A stretch of DNA of 64,000 bases from Bacteroidetes bacterium GWF2_33_38. Lineage in GTDB: Bacteria; Bacteroidota; Bacteroidia; Bacteroidales; GWF2-33-38. Shown here in pieces: positions 9,899 to 20,001 of the stretch (position 1 is its first letter; the number at the start of each line of letters is the position of its first letter). Location: contig MEOF01000041.1 in assembly GCA_001769505.1 (NCBI GenBank), positions 20,177-84,176 on the forward strand, given 5' to 3'. A model generated the notes under the pieces. The model searched no databases. It was not told the DNA's origin and worked only from the letters and a program-made list of their open reading frames with translations. A program made the position numbers and the translations under genes.

Positions 9899-11347
9899 TT
9901 AGAATTTGAACCCGAAAGTTGCTATAATTTTATGTTTTAAGTTCGTGATTGATGCAGGATCATTTGTTATTACCGACGGGTCGTACATAAAGTAGTTTGT
10001 CTTCGATTTTGTTAAAACATAAGCTAAGTCAAAGAAAAATACTTCGTCCTTAATTCCGAATCCTCCGCTGAATGAACTGTATGTAACTTTGTTATTGGTT
10101 GAGTTTTTATTATATGGATTTCCATATAAAGCATAACCACCTCTAAAACTGTAAGGTCCAAATCTGTATTCGGCTCCAGCTCTTATGTTGCTTACGGCAA
10201 CTAAATTATCTTGAACATCCATGTTTTCATCAAAGAATGAGTAATCGTCGCTTCGTAGTCTAGCCGTTGTATAATCAACAAATTCGTAATCAAAACTAAT
10301 TAATCCTGATTGTTTTATAACAAAAGCCATGCTTCCAATAGCTTTCAATGGAGTTGATAACTCATAATCAAATGATCCCTTTGGTGAATTAACTTCATAT
10401 TCGGCACCAAAGTCGTAAAGGGCAGTAATATTACTTTCGTATTCGTCTTTTAAATTATAAAACGTAGGTGTGTGCACAGCAATGCCCACTCTTATCCAGT
10501 CAATAGGTCTAAAAATAGTTCCTATTTTCAAATTGAATCCGGCTCCGGTTGTTAAAAGGTGTTGATTGTAAGTCATTGAAGCAAAGCTATCAATATCATA
10601 GTTCAAATCTTCTTCTGAATATATTGAATTTTCCTCATAATTAACACTTTGTATTCCCAAAGTTGCTCCTACGTATATTTTATGGCTAAAGTTTGCACCC
10701 AACGAAAATGCAAGTTCGTTAATTCCTCCTTCTGTTTTGATAATTTTTCGTTGTGTTTCGCCATACTTATTCAATACCGATTCGTATGTGTTTGTTAGAC
10801 TATCAACGGGATTAATTAAATATGCATCCCAAGCAAGACCTTCATTAAAGTAGCTGAACGTTGTACTATTTTTCCCTTTTGCTAATCTTGCAAAATAATC
10901 AGTTATTGAGTTTGATGTATTTTCCCCTTCAATAAGAATATTTTGATTGAAATCGTTCAATTTATTGTATACAACTCCAACATTTGTACTAACCCAGCCC
11001 TCGTCTCTATCAGATGTAAAAGCCCCAATCAAACCAACATTGTTAAAATTTAGATTGTATTTAAAGTCCGAATAAGCATTTTCTAAATAGCTGGCATTAT
11101 TCAACGAATAATTTATGGTAGGGGAGAACACAAATTCTGATTTTCGATAAACTCCTATTCCTGCTGGATTGTAGCTCAAACTTATCATATCGCCACCCAA
11201 GGCGCCAAAAGCCCCTGCCATACTTACTGAACGAGCTGTTCCTCCAATAAAATTTTGAGAATATCTGAGTGCGTCTGTTGCATTTTGTCCAAAACTGTAT
11301 GCGATGATTCCTAAGGAAATTCCGATTGTATATATTAATTTTTTCAT
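9899..11347 (-). CDS. OmpP1/FadL/TodX-family outer membrane transport protein
   Basis: A 482-residue protein with a signal peptide (MKKLIYTIGISLGIIAYSFGQ). The mature N-terminus matches the FadL/OmpP1 hatch region: ALRYSQNFIGGTARSVSM, then GAFGALGGD and SYNPAGIGVYR, the NPAG signature of the family. The rest alternates polar and aromatic residues as beta-strands do, and the chain ends in KIIATFGFKF with a terminal Phe. The family forms 14-strand barrels that pass hydrophobic compounds; the substrate here is unknown. It lies 21 nt downstream of the Tyr/Ser-rich lipoprotein gene and is probably co-transcribed with it. Confidence 0.85.
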   Translation of the reverse strand: MKKLIYTIGISLGIIAYSFGQNATDALRYSQNFIGGTARSVSMAGAFGALGGDMISLSYNPAGIGVYRKSEFVFSPTINYSLNNASYLENAYSDFKYNLNFNNVGLIGAFTSDRDEGWVSTNVGVVYNKLNDFNQNILIEGENTSNSITDYFARLAKGKNSTTFSYFNEGLAWDAYLINPVDSLTNTYESVLNKYGETQRKIIKTEGGINELAFSLGANFSHKIYVGATLGIQSVNYEENSIYSEEDLNYDIDSFASMTYNQHLLTTGAGFNLKIGTIFRPIDWIRVGIAVHTPTFYNLKDEYESNITALYDFGAEYEVNSPKGSFDYELSTPLKAIGSMAFVIKQSGLISFDYEFVDYTTARLRSDDYSFFDENMDVQDNLVAVSNIRAGAEYRFGPYSFRGGYALYGNPYNKNSTNNKVTYSSFSGGFGIKDEVFFFDLAYVLTKSKTNYFMYDPSVITNDPASITNLKHKIIATFGFKF

Positions 11348-11368
11348 GACTTTATGTTTTAAGTATTA

Positions 11369-13288
11369 CTATCTGTGTCCTCTTGATGACGAAGAAGAAG
11401 ATGATGACCCTGAACGAGACGAAGAACTCCCTGAACTGTTAGAACTACCGCTTGACGAACTTCTTGAGCTACTTCCACTATATGACGAGCGACTTGAAGA
11501 ACTGCTAGAACTTGGGCGACTGTATGAACTATGCGAGTTTGAAGAACTAGATGAACTTGGTCGAGAATAGCTAGATGAATGCGATGAAGATGATTCAGAA
11601 GGACCTGAATAACTTGATCGTGATGAACTTGGTTTTGAATAAGAAACCTTACTTGAAGCTGAATTTCCTGGTTTTGAATATTCGGAATTTGCTGAACTAG
11701 ATGGTTTTGAATAATTATTAGTTGCAGTTGTTGGTTTTGTTGTGTAAGCTTGAGGTTTAGTATATGAGCTAGACGGTTTTGATGATGGTTTATTGTATGA
11801 TGATGGTCTGCTCGAATTTACCGAAGAATTTGAGGAATATGATTGAGGCTTAGATGTATAGCTTGTTGGTTTAGACGATGGTTTAGTAGTCGAATTCGAC
11901 GGCTTTACATTGCTATCTTGCGGTTTTAAGCTAGAAGCTGGTTTTACATCATAATTCTGAGGTTGAGCAGAATTAGTGTTCGATGGTTTAGTAGTGTAAC
12001 TTTGTGGTTTCACGCTTGTGTTAGTTGATGGTTTTTCGTTAATAGTGCTATTATTGTTAGTTGGCTTGCTCGAAATGCTTGAACTAGGTTTTTCTGCTGG
12101 AGATGAAGCCGAAGGTTTTGATGTGTATGACTCTGGTTTTGAAGCAGGTTTTACACTTTCAGAACTACCATTGGAAGTAACTGGTTTCTCACTTAACGAG
12201 CTGGCAGGTTTAGTATTTATTGAACTAGCTGGTTTTGATGAACCTGGGTCTTTAGCCAAACTTGAGGTTGAATTAGTAGGTTTTATACTTGATGCAGGGT
12301 CTTTGTCAATAGTACTTATAGTTGAAGTCGGTTTTGTCGATGAAGTAACAGAAGGCTTCACTGCATCGTAACTTCCTGATGAGGAACTGTTAATAGGAAC
12401 TGCACCTAATGAATTACCAGGCTTTTTCCCAGTTGTCCATAAATCAGAACTAGTTACTCCTGAAGAGTTTACAGCTCCCGATTCGTTTTCGTAGTTAGAA
12501 ACAAAAGATGAATAAGTTCCACTTGCACCGTCTGAAGAACCTCCTTCGCGGTGTCCACTGTAATATACAGTTTCGTCGTAACTATTATAGTAGTAAGAAT
12601 CGTTGTTCCAATTTGCATCGTTGTATCCATCTACGTAACCGTTCCAATATCCGTTGTCGTAACCATTCCAATATCCATGATGATATGAATCATGATGTCC
12701 GTACCAACTTGAATAGTAAGGGTGGTAATATGAAGAATAACCATAGTAATAAGGACTGTAATAATACGAATAATAGCTAGGGCGATAATATGAGTAAGAA
12801 GGCCACCACCAATTGTATCCTAAGTATATACTTACGCCCCAATAAGCTGGTTCGTAGTTGTACCAATAAGTATTAGTATAGTATGAGTCATAATAACCAC
12901 AACCTATATAGGAATTGTGAAATCTTCTGATTCGAGACGAATACGAATAATCGTAATAATCATCACTATCATAATAATTATTAGTTACATAAGTAGTTCC
13001 AGCCTCATCAGTGTATGATTCTGAAGTTGAATAGTTGTAACTTTTTTCCCCTACTGAATCAACTTCATCATATGTGTAAGCTTGTTCCGGAGCGGCTTCT
13101 TCGTAAGTATATTCTTGAGTAGGAGCTGTATTTTCAACAACTTCGGTGTTTGCAGGAGGTGTTTGTGTTTCCACTCTATTTTTAGGAGTGTAGTAAACGT
13201 CATCTGCACCTGAACTTACGTAATAAGTTGTAGTGCAGCTACTCGCCATGAGTATTATTGCGGCTAAAAGTGTCAAGTTTGTTTTCAT
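11369..13288 (-). CDS. Tyr-rich and Ser/Lys/Pro-repeat lipoprotein, unknown function
   Basis: A 639-residue lipoprotein: the signal peptide ends in ILMASSC, so Cys would be lipidated. The mature protein has three compositional zones. Residues ~60-245 are dominated by Tyr with Ser, Asp, His and Trp (for example [17 protein letters not shown]). Residues ~285-520 are loose repeats of Ser/Thr-Lys-Pro units ([17 protein letters not shown]). The last ~110 residues are almost only Ser with Arg and Tyr, ending RGHR. No enzymatic motif is visible. Such Bacteroidota proteins are sometimes auto-named vitellogenin-like, which is a compositional artefact. Open frames on the opposite strand here are shadows of the repetitive codons. 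An extended surface or periplasmic polymer is possible, but that is inference. Confidence 0.75.
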   Translation of the reverse strand: MKTNLTLLAAIILMASSCTTTYYVSSGADDVYYTPKNRVETQTPPANTEVVENTAPTQEYTYEEAAPEQAYTYDEVDSVGEKSYNYSTSESYTDEAGTTYVTNNYYDSDDYYDYSYSSRIRRFHNSYIGCGYYDSYYTNTYWYNYEPAYWGVSIYLGYNWWWPSYSYYRPSYYSYYYSPYYYGYSSYYHPYYSSWYGHHDSYHHGYWNGYDNGYWNGYVDGYNDANWNNDSYYYNSYDETVYYSGHREGGSSDGASGTYSSFVSNYENESGAVNSSGVTSSDLWTTGKKPGNSLGAVPINSSSSGSYDAVKPSVTSSTKPTSTISTIDKDPASSIKPTNSTSSLAKDPGSSKPASSINTKPASSLSEKPVTSNGSSESVKPASKPESYTSKPSASSPAEKPSSSISSKPTNNNSTINEKPSTNTSVKPQSYTTKPSNTNSAQPQNYDVKPASSLKPQDSNVKPSNSTTKPSSKPTSYTSKPQSYSSNSSVNSSRPSSYNKPSSKPSSSYTKPQAYTTKPTTATNNYSKPSSSANSEYSKPGNSASSKVSYSKPSSSRSSYSGPSESSSSHSSSYSRPSSSSSSNSHSSYSRPSSSSSSSRSSYSGSSSRSSSSGSSNSSGSSSSRSGSSSSSSSSRGHR

Positions 13289-13295
13289 TTGTTTG

Positions 13296-13302
13296 TCCTC
13301 CT
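13296..13302 (-). promoter_or_regulatory. Strong Shine-Dalgarno site, unusual for this genome
   Basis: On the minus strand AGGAGGA ends 7 nt before the ATG of the Tyr/Ser-rich lipoprotein. This is a near-perfect anti-16S match at ideal spacing. Most genes in this window have only A-rich leaders, as is normal in Bacteroidota, so this site fixes the start and suggests strong initiation. Confidence 0.7.
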
Positions 13303-13398
13303 ATTCGTTTTTATTATAAAAATATAAAATATTTTGTGTTTTTTTGTATTAAATTTATTTTGATTGAGGAAAAGCAAATACTATACCAAAAAAATATT

Positions 13399-14874
13399 AT
13401 GAGTAAAGTTTTAATAAGTAGAAGTGAAAATTATTCGCAATGGTACAATGATTTGGTCATTAAAGCGGATTTAGCTGAAAATTCAGATGTAAGAGGTTGC
13501 ATGGTAATCAAGCCATACGGGTATGCAATTTGGGAAAAAATACAAGGCGTTCTTGATAAAATGTTTAAAGAAACAGGGCATTCAAATGCGTACTTTCCAT
13601 TGTTCATTCCAAAATCGTTTTTGAGTAAAGAAGCCGCACATGTCGAAGGTTTTGCCAAAGAATGTGCCGTAGTTACTCATTATCGTTTGAAAAATTCACC
13701 GGATGGAAAAGGAATTATTGTTGATGAGGATGCAAAACTTGAAGAAGAATTAATTGTTCGTCCGACCTCAGAAACCATTATTTGGAGTACTTATAAGAAC
13801 TGGATTCAATCATATAGAGATTTGCCTTTGCTTATAAATCAATGGGCAAATGTTGTGAGATGGGAAATGAGAACTCGTTTATTTTTACGTACAACTGAAT
13901 TTTTATGGCAAGAAGGGCATACTGCTCATTCAACAAAAGAAGAAGCTATTGAAGAAACCGAAAAAATGTTGAATATTTATGCCGAGTTTGCTGAAAAATG
14001 GATGGCAATGCCTGTTATAAAAGGCTATAAAACTCAAACAGAAAGGTTTGCAGGAGCTTTAGAAACGTATTGTATTGAGGCTCTTATGCAAGATGGAAAA
14101 GCTTTACAAGCTGGAACGTCTCATTTTTTAGGACAAAATTTTGCTAAAGCTTTTGATGTTAAATTTACCAGCAAAGAAGGGAAACAAGAATACGTTTGGG
14201 CAACTTCATGGGGAGTTTCTACACGATTGATGGGAGCTTTAGTGATGGCTCACTCTGACGATAACGGATTGGTGCTTCCTCCCAAATTAGCTCCTATTCA
14301 AGTTGTTATTGTGCCAATTTATAAAACAGACGAGGAATTTGAAAAAGTAAATGAAAAAGCAATCGCTATAAAAAAACAACTCGAAAACAAAGGCATTTCA
14401 ATTAAATACGATAATAGAGATACGCATAAACCAGGTTGGAAATTTGCCGAATATGAACTTAAAGGAGTGCCAATTCGCATAGCAATTGGACCTAGAGATG
14501 TAGATAACAAATCGGTTGAAATTGCTAGAAGAGATACGCTCGAAAAAAATATTTATACTGACAATGAAATTATTTCTACCATTGAAATTCTTTTAAACGA
14601 TATTCAAGAAAATATTTATAAAAAGGCTTTTGATTTCAGAACTGCAAGCACACATAAAGTTGAAACTTATGCCGAATTTAAAGATATTATTGAAAATAAG
14701 GGTGGATTTGTATCCGCTCATTGGGACGGAACAGCAGAAACAGAACTTCGCATAAAAGAAGATACAAAAGCAACCATTCGATGTATCCCTTTAGATGCTG
14801 TTGAGGAAAATGGAAAATGTATCGTTACTGGAAAGCCATCGACAAAAAGAGTACTTTTTGCTAGAGCATATTAA
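13399..14874 (+). CDS. proS: Prolyl-tRNA synthetase, short archaeal/eukaryotic-like type
   Basis: A 491-residue class II aminoacyl-tRNA synthetase that charges tRNA-Pro. Motif 2 and flanks are visible: [31 protein letters not shown] and [13 protein letters not shown]. The anticodon-binding domain follows ([24 protein letters not shown]). The C-terminal domain ends in LFARAY; a C-terminal Tyr is typical of this ProRS type. No INS editing domain lies between motifs 2 and 3. The start is ATG 13399, because the upstream in-frame extension is hydrophobic, not conserved, and overlaps the divergent gene. Confidence 0.95.
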   Translation: MSKVLISRSENYSQWYNDLVIKADLAENSDVRGCMVIKPYGYAIWEKIQGVLDKMFKETGHSNAYFPLFIPKSFLSKEAAHVEGFAKECAVVTHYRLKNSPDGKGIIVDEDAKLEEELIVRPTSETIIWSTYKNWIQSYRDLPLLINQWANVVRWEMRTRLFLRTTEFLWQEGHTAHSTKEEAIEETEKMLNIYAEFAEKWMAMPVIKGYKTQTERFAGALETYCIEALMQDGKALQAGTSHFLGQNFAKAFDVKFTSKEGKQEYVWATSWGVSTRLMGALVMAHSDDNGLVLPPKLAPIQVVIVPIYKTDEEFEKVNEKAIAIKKQLENKGISIKYDNRDTHKPGWKFAEYELKGVPIRIAIGPRDVDNKSVEIARRDTLEKNIYTDNEIISTIEILLNDIQENIYKKAFDFRTASTHKVETYAEFKDIIENKGGFVSAHWDGTAETELRIKEDTKATIRCIPLDAVEENGKCIVTGKPSTKRVLFARAY

Positions 14875-14899
14875 TTAAATTTTAATAAAATTATACAAC

Positions 14900-15589
14900 A
14901 TGGAGAAAAATTATAAGGAGTTGATATTAAACACATTGCTTGAAAAGTCAACCGTTAAAAACGATGTCTTCGATAATACATTCGAAACCTTTCAATTATT
15001 GAAAGAAGTTTTACATGAGATTACAATTGATTATAATAAAAAAATCATAAAAAAGGATAAAAGACTTATTCTTGAATTTAGAGATACCGAAAAATTTGAA
15101 GCCGAATTAAAAATTGCTGGCGATATTTTATTTTTTCATATGCACACAAATGTTTTTGAGTTTGATCGAAATCATGGAGTGTGGAAAATATCATATGTCC
15201 AAGACGATAAAATGACGTCGTATTCAGGAATAATAAATGTATATAATTTTCTTTCTGATTCTTTCAAATACAACCGATATGATGATTTAGGTTATTTAAT
15301 TGCTAGAATTTTTATCAATAAAGACAAAAATTATTTTGTTGAAGGAAAAAGACAGTTAGGTTTTTTATATAATAATTTCGGTCAGGAAAGTATAACCAAA
15401 GAAAGCCTACGAAAAATAATTGAATCGGCAATTCTTTACACATTGGATTTCGATTTACTTGTTCCGCCATACGACAATGTTAAAATTGCTACAGTAGCTC
15501 AAATGCTAGAACGCAAAAATAACGCTAAAATCAGTACAGGCAAACGATTAGGATTCAAGTTTTATGCTGACGATGTAAGTGTAAAATAA
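14900..15589 (+). CDS. Conserved hypothetical protein, 229 residues
   Basis: A soluble protein beginning MEKNYKELILNTLLEK, with no signal peptide or membrane segment. The middle holds beta-rich stretches (KRLILEFRDTEKFEAELKI, ILFFHMHTNVFEFD) and the C-terminal half is mainly helical and charged. I recognise no named domain. It begins 25 nt after proS on the same strand and may be co-transcribed with it. Confidence 0.7.
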   Translation: MEKNYKELILNTLLEKSTVKNDVFDNTFETFQLLKEVLHEITIDYNKKIIKKDKRLILEFRDTEKFEAELKIAGDILFFHMHTNVFEFDRNHGVWKISYVQDDKMTSYSGIINVYNFLSDSFKYNRYDDLGYLIARIFINKDKNYFVEGKRQLGFLYNNFGQESITKESLRKIIESAILYTLDFDLLVPPYDNVKIATVAQMLERKNNAKISTGKRLGFKFYADDVSVK

Positions 15590-15623
15590 GATTAATAGTA
15601 TTAATTCTAAAATATTTAAACCT

Positions 15624-16229
15624 ATGAAATACATATTAATGATAGCGATAATTGGGATTTTTATAACCTCATGTATAAAAAAGCCTGAAGCTTGTATCGA
15701 AGCAAGCAACGATAATCCAAGTTTAGGCGAAACAGTAAGTTTTACAGATTGCTCGACAAATGCTGAGGATTTTGAACTCGATTTTGGTGACGGTTCTAAT
15801 AAAGTTGACAAGTCTGACGATATTATGACTCACGTTTACGAAACTCCTGGAACTTTTACGGTTAGCTTAACGGCTTACAGCAAAGAAGACAAAAAATCGA
15901 ACGAAACTACACTAAGTATAGTTGTACAAGAACCAACTGATGGAGATATATCGGGAACATGGAACTTGTACAAAGAAGAAGAACGAAATACTTTTCTTGA
16001 CCCTGTTGCAATGGCAACGTACTCAGCTGATGTTGATTATGTTTTTTCGGAAAACGATACGGTAATTATCGAATCAATTGTCGAAGAATACAATTTAGTT
16101 CCTTCGACAGGCGAAATAACCATTGACGGCAGTTTGTACAATATCGTAAAATTATTTGACAACGAAATGATATTGAAAGAAGAAATTGATGAATTCGAGT
16201 ACATTTTAATGTATTTTGAAAAGCAGTAA
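15624..16229 (+). CDS. PKD-domain lipoprotein
   Basis: A 201-residue lipoprotein with signal peptide MKYILMIAIIGIFITSC; Cys17 is the likely lipidated residue. Residues ~25-105 form one PKD (polycystic kidney disease) beta-sandwich: SFTDCSTNAEDFELDFGDGS and THVYETPGTFTVSLTAYS. The second half (GTWNLYKEEERNTF onward) resembles the small lipocalin-like domains of other Bacteroidota lipoproteins, with less certainty. Function unknown; a surface or periplasmic binding role is plausible. Confidence 0.75.
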   Translation: MKYILMIAIIGIFITSCIKKPEACIEASNDNPSLGETVSFTDCSTNAEDFELDFGDGSNKVDKSDDIMTHVYETPGTFTVSLTAYSKEDKKSNETTLSIVVQEPTDGDISGTWNLYKEEERNTFLDPVAMATYSADVDYVFSENDTVIIESIVEEYNLVPSTGEITIDGSLYNIVKLFDNEMILKEEIDEFEYILMYFEKQ

Positions 16230-16259
16230 ATTTGTAGTTTTTCAGTGAAATAAATATTT

Positions 16260-16290
16260 TTGTTTTTCAAAATATTTATTCTTAGGTTTG
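16260..16290 (+). promoter_or_regulatory. Bacteroidota promoter before the 126-residue lipoprotein
   Basis: TTG (16260-16262) and TAGGTTTG (16283-16290) are separated by 20 nt, which fits the -33/-7 arrangement. The ATG at 16320 lies about 30 nt beyond the -7 box. Confidence 0.55.
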
Positions 16291-16319
16291 TCATAAATTA
16301 ACTTCATAGAGTAATGATT

Positions 16320-16694
16320 ATGAAAAAAGTAATAGTTATTTTGGGTGTCATTTTTGGTGTGATAATGTCTTTAAATAGTTGCACAAAGGAGTCAGAAGGT
16401 AGTGTTGTTTTTTGGTATGGACAAGAAACGTCTGAGGAATTAGCAGATTATAATATTTCAACACTAAAATTTTATCTTGCAGGAGAACTAGTTGGATCAA
16501 CATCAGCTGATGTTTATTGGTACAGTAAACCTGATTGTGGTTCAAATGCTTCAATAACAGCAACTATTAATTTAGGTAAATATGAAACTCAGGCCTATGA
16601 TTACGAAGTTAAAGATCAGTATGGTAATATATTATGGGAGGGAACTATTAATGTTAATGCAGATGAGTGCCAAGCTCTTGAATTGCAAATTTAA
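16320..16694 (+). CDS. Small lipoprotein, unknown function
   Basis: A 124-residue protein with a lipobox signal peptide (MKKVIVILGVIFGVIMSLNSC). ATG 16320 is preferred; ATG 16314 adds only Met-Ile. The mature part is a single small beta-rich domain with two further Cys (KPDCGSNASI and ADECQALEL) that could form a disulfide. No family recognised. It has its own promoter and ends at a long perfect hairpin. Confidence 0.65.
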   Translation: MKKVIVILGVIFGVIMSLNSCTKESEGSVVFWYGQETSEELADYNISTLKFYLAGELVGSTSADVYWYSKPDCGSNASITATINLGKYETQAYDYEVKDQYGNILWEGTINVNADECQALELQI

Positions 16695-16710
16695 TTTTTG
16701 ATTTTTCATT

Positions 16711-16760
16711 TAAACTAAGAAAGAACATTGAAAATAACTTCAATGTTCTTTCTTAGTTTA
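16711..16760. terminator. Long perfect hairpin, bidirectional terminator
   Basis: The arms 16711-16732 and 16739-16760 are perfectly complementary over 22 bp, with a 6-nt loop. It lies between a plus-strand lipoprotein and a minus-strand T9SS protein. The stem is much longer than a usual terminator. Confidence 0.75.
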
Positions 16761-16828
16761 TAATAATAATTGAACTAACTTTCTGAACCATTTTGTGCTA
16801 TTTCTGTAGATAAGAAAACACAGAGAAA

Positions 16829-18703
16829 TTATAACTTTACAAATGGGCGAGCTGTCATTCCTAAATCGTTTTGAATAACGATGTAGTATTTGCCTTTTGA
16901 AAGCGATTGTAAATTGAAATCCAATGTATGTTTGCCTTTGCTAATTTCTTTGCCAAGCAATGGTTTTACCAATTTCCCAGCGATGTCATAAACGCCTATA
17001 TTTGTGACAGTTGTTTTGTTTAAACTAAACGTTACGCTTGTAACATCAGATATTGGATTTGGAAATAAACTTATGAAAGCCATATCTTCCGAAACCATTG
17101 ATATTTTTTCAACTTCAACAGTTAAATCATTAATAAAGGAGGCATAAACTTGCAGATAACCATCGCCGCTTCTTCCATCGCACCAAACAGGAATCGTGTA
17201 ATTTTCGCTTGCCAACACTTGAGTATATTCACCAATTCCAAAGTTAGAATTTTGACTTCCGACGGTACTAAAATCGGTTTCGGTAGTTGAAGCTGCTCTA
17301 TTTACGTCAAAAGTTACTCCTGAATCTTCAGAAGTTGCATAATAGTAGTGTGCTTTGATATTATTTACATCGTTTCGGCGATCGTACCACGAAATTTTGA
17401 TTTCCCCATTTTGTTTAACAAATATCGATGAATAATAATTATGAGTTCCTAATCCTTGTGCATCGTCATTAATTATTATTGGTGTACTCCATGTAGTCCC
17501 ATTATCCGATGATTTCGAAAAATAAATATCGGCTCCATCATTCCCTGAAAGCGAGTCGGTTCCAAATGCTGTCCATGTAATATAAATATCATTATTTACA
17601 GTACTTGCTGCACAATAAGGCGAAGGATAAAGTCTTGATGTATCAATTCCTGCAATTAAATCATAAGGTTGAACCTGAAAAATAGGAAGATTAAATCGAA
17701 CATTTGAAATTTTATTAGGTGTTGAAAACGAAATTCCTCCATTTTCAGAAACGGCATGGAATAATGAGAGCGAGTATCCATCGTTGGACCCATAAAAAGT
17801 AACATGAACATTTCCAAGTAAGTCAACACAAACGCTCGAAAATTGCACAAATGGAAAATTGTCGGGTAAACTTACTGCTGCTTCGTGAGTGAAGTAATCA
17901 GAATTTGCTGGTTTGGTTTTACATAAAATTTGATATTTCGCAGTATCATTAACTTCACTAATAGTAACATACGATACATATAAATTGTTTTTATTAACTG
18001 AACTTTCCGACATATCAACCGCCATCCATTGCTTATCAGAAATTGGCGAAACAACTCCAGCAAGTGCACCACCTGCAATTTCAACTTGACCTAATAAAAC
18101 GGTATCTCTTTCGGGTTGAACCCAAGTGTTTCCGCCATCGTCGGAATACGCCCAAAAAATTCCCATGTCAACAGTTCCTCCCATCAGAACAACCATAAAC
18201 GAACCGTATAAATCAATCCACGACATGTAAGCCCTTCCGTTCCCATCGTAAGCAAATACAGGGTCTCCGCCTCCCATTGAAATTGTTCCTGATGCATAAG
18301 GCATATTTTTAAATGAACTTAATTGCCATGAATCGCCAAAATTACTTGTATAATAAACCGGACAATACATTGTCATAGTGGACATATCGTTTAATATTGG
18401 ACTGATAATTATGTTGTTAGAATCAATAGGATTGATTGCAGCATGAATTTCGGCTTCAATTTTGTCGTTATCCGATACATTTACTTCTCCATTCGAGTTT
18501 ATCGATTTTGTAGATTTTTCAGAAATATTTGGCTTAGTTTCGCTGTTTTCCGACATCTTTTTTAGTTGCTCTGGACTATACTTAATTTTTTCTTTAAATG
18601 TCCAATTAATAGCATTTTGACTATTGATTTTGTTCTGTGCATTTACAATAAATGCAAACGAAAAAATCAAATAAGAACTGACGAGGAAAATAATTTTTTT
18701 CAT
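16829..18703 (-). CDS. T9SS-secreted protein with BNR/sialidase-like repeats
   Basis: A 624-residue exported protein with signal peptide MKKIIFLVSSYLIFSFAFIVNAQ. The central region carries Asp-box (BNR) repeats: YSDDGGNTWVQP, KSSDNGTTWSTP, and a weaker SEDSGVTF. These mark a sialidase-like beta-propeller, but I do not see the conserved catalytic Arg/Tyr set of a true sialidase, so activity should not be assumed. The last ~80 residues are a type A T9SS sorting domain (LFPNPISDVTSVTFSL, YDIAGKLV, LSKGKYYIVI). It should therefore cross the outer membrane through the Por system and be attached or released. Confidence 0.82.
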   Translation of the reverse strand: MKKIIFLVSSYLIFSFAFIVNAQNKINSQNAINWTFKEKIKYSPEQLKKMSENSETKPNISEKSTKSINSNGEVNVSDNDKIEAEIHAAINPIDSNNIIISPILNDMSTMTMYCPVYYTSNFGDSWQLSSFKNMPYASGTISMGGGDPVFAYDGNGRAYMSWIDLYGSFMVVLMGGTVDMGIFWAYSDDGGNTWVQPERDTVLLGQVEIAGGALAGVVSPISDKQWMAVDMSESSVNKNNLYVSYVTISEVNDTAKYQILCKTKPANSDYFTHEAAVSLPDNFPFVQFSSVCVDLLGNVHVTFYGSNDGYSLSLFHAVSENGGISFSTPNKISNVRFNLPIFQVQPYDLIAGIDTSRLYPSPYCAASTVNNDIYITWTAFGTDSLSGNDGADIYFSKSSDNGTTWSTPIIINDDAQGLGTHNYYSSIFVKQNGEIKISWYDRRNDVNNIKAHYYYATSEDSGVTFDVNRAASTTETDFSTVGSQNSNFGIGEYTQVLASENYTIPVWCDGRSGDGYLQVYASFINDLTVEVEKISMVSEDMAFISLFPNPISDVTSVTFSLNKTTVTNIGVYDIAGKLVKPLLGKEISKGKHTLDFNLQSLSKGKYYIVIQNDLGMTARPFVKL

Positions 18704-18757
18704 TTTTTTTAATTTTATTCTTAATTTTAAAAACGAAAATACACTAAAAATTGAATA

Positions 18758-19999
18758 ATGAGAAAATTTTGCGGACTTATTTCCATTATGCTTTTGTCAG
18801 GCATTAACATGATTTTTGCTCAAGATAAGGTTAAATTTATTGAGTATAAACCAGGTTTTTATCAAAACAATATATTAAAAGATGTAAACGAATATCAAGA
18901 ACAAAATAAAAATACCAAAAGCCGAAAATATCTAAAGGCAGATGTTTCGACCTTAAGTTTTCCAAACAAAATTGATCAATACAAATATTACTGGCACAAA
19001 CAGCCTATTTCGCAAGGAAATGCAGGTACTTGTTGGGCTTTTTCAACAACTTCGTTTTACGAATCTGAAGTATATCGATTGACAAAACAAGACATCAAAC
19101 TCTCAGAAATATATACTGTTTATTGGGAATACGTCGAAAAAGCTCGCCGCTTTGTGCAAGAACGAGGGAATTCTGAATTTAGCGAAGGTTCTGAGGCTAA
19201 TGCTGTTACTCGAATGTATGAAAAATACGGAATTGTACCAATGGATGTTTATTCAGGACTACAAAAAAATCAAAAATTTCATTCACACGAAAAAATGTAC
19301 GACGAAATGAATAGCTATTTGAATCAGCTAAAAATTAATAACGCTTGGAGCGAAGAAGAAGCTATTTCGACAATAAAATCAATTATGAATCATTATATTG
19401 GAGTGCCACCTGTTGAATTTGAATTCAATGGAAAAAAAGTTACTCCTAAACAATTTTTACAAGATGTACTCAAATTGAATATGGAAGATTATGTAGATAT
19501 AATTTCATATATACAAGAGCCTTATTTCGAGAAAGTAGAATATAAAGTGCCTGACAATTGGTGGCACAATAACGATTATTTTAATGTTCCGCTAGATATA
19601 TTTATGGAAAGCTTGAATAATTTACTTAAAAGTGGTTTTACAGTTAGCATCGACGGAGATGTTTCTGAAGCTGGATTTGTTTCTGAATCACAAGTTGCAA
19701 TTGTTCCAAGTTTCGATATTCCTTCGAAATATATTGACGAAAATGCTCGACAATTTCGTTTTTCAAATAAAACAACAACTGATGACCATTTAATGCATCT
19801 TGTGGGATATACTGAAAAAGATGGTGTGTATTGGTATTTGGTTAAAGATTCGAGTGCGGGTTCAAGAAACAACGATGAAAAAAGTAAAGAGTTTGGGTAT
19901 TATTTTTTCCATCAAGATTACGTAAAACTTAAAATTATGAGCTATACTGTTCATAAAGATGCGGTTAAAGAGTTGCTTACTAAATTCAAATCAAAATAA
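18758..19999 (+). CDS. Secreted C1 (papain-fold) peptidase related to bleomycin hydrolase
   Basis: A 413-residue protein with signal peptide MRKFCGLISIMLLSGINMIFAQ. The catalytic Cys lies in QGNAGTCWAFSTTSF (~87-101) and the His in DDHLMHLVGY (~341-350), with the long insert between them typical of the aminopeptidase C/bleomycin hydrolase branch. Where most papain-fold enzymes have the catalytic Asn (VKNSWG or VENSWG), this one has VKDSSAG, so the third residue is Asp. That may be a subfamily feature or may lower activity. A lipoprotein gene starts 2 nt after the stop, so the two are probably translationally linked. Confidence 0.83.
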   Translation: MRKFCGLISIMLLSGINMIFAQDKVKFIEYKPGFYQNNILKDVNEYQEQNKNTKSRKYLKADVSTLSFPNKIDQYKYYWHKQPISQGNAGTCWAFSTTSFYESEVYRLTKQDIKLSEIYTVYWEYVEKARRFVQERGNSEFSEGSEANAVTRMYEKYGIVPMDVYSGLQKNQKFHSHEKMYDEMNSYLNQLKINNAWSEEEAISTIKSIMNHYIGVPPVEFEFNGKKVTPKQFLQDVLKLNMEDYVDIISYIQEPYFEKVEYKVPDNWWHNNDYFNVPLDIFMESLNNLLKSGFTVSIDGDVSEAGFVSESQVAIVPSFDIPSKYIDENARQFRFSNKTTTDDHLMHLVGYTEKDGVYWYLVKDSSAGSRNNDEKSKEFGYYFFHQDYVKLKIMSYTVHKDAVKELLTKFKSK

Positions 20000-20001
20000 T
20001 T

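Noticed and set aside
11304..11570. Plus-strand open frame rich in Glu, Leu and Asp
   Set aside because: It is antisense to the Ser/Arg-rich tail of the lipoprotein; Ser codon repeats read backwards give this composition. No start context or homology.
12018..12371. Plus-strand 117-codon open frame
   Set aside because: Antisense shadow of the Ser-Lys-Pro repeats; its Leu/Gly/Glu pattern simply mirrors those codons.
13258..13398. N-terminal extension of proS
   Set aside because: It overlaps the divergent lipoprotein gene and is a hydrophobic run not seen in ProRS; ATG 13399 begins the conserved protein.
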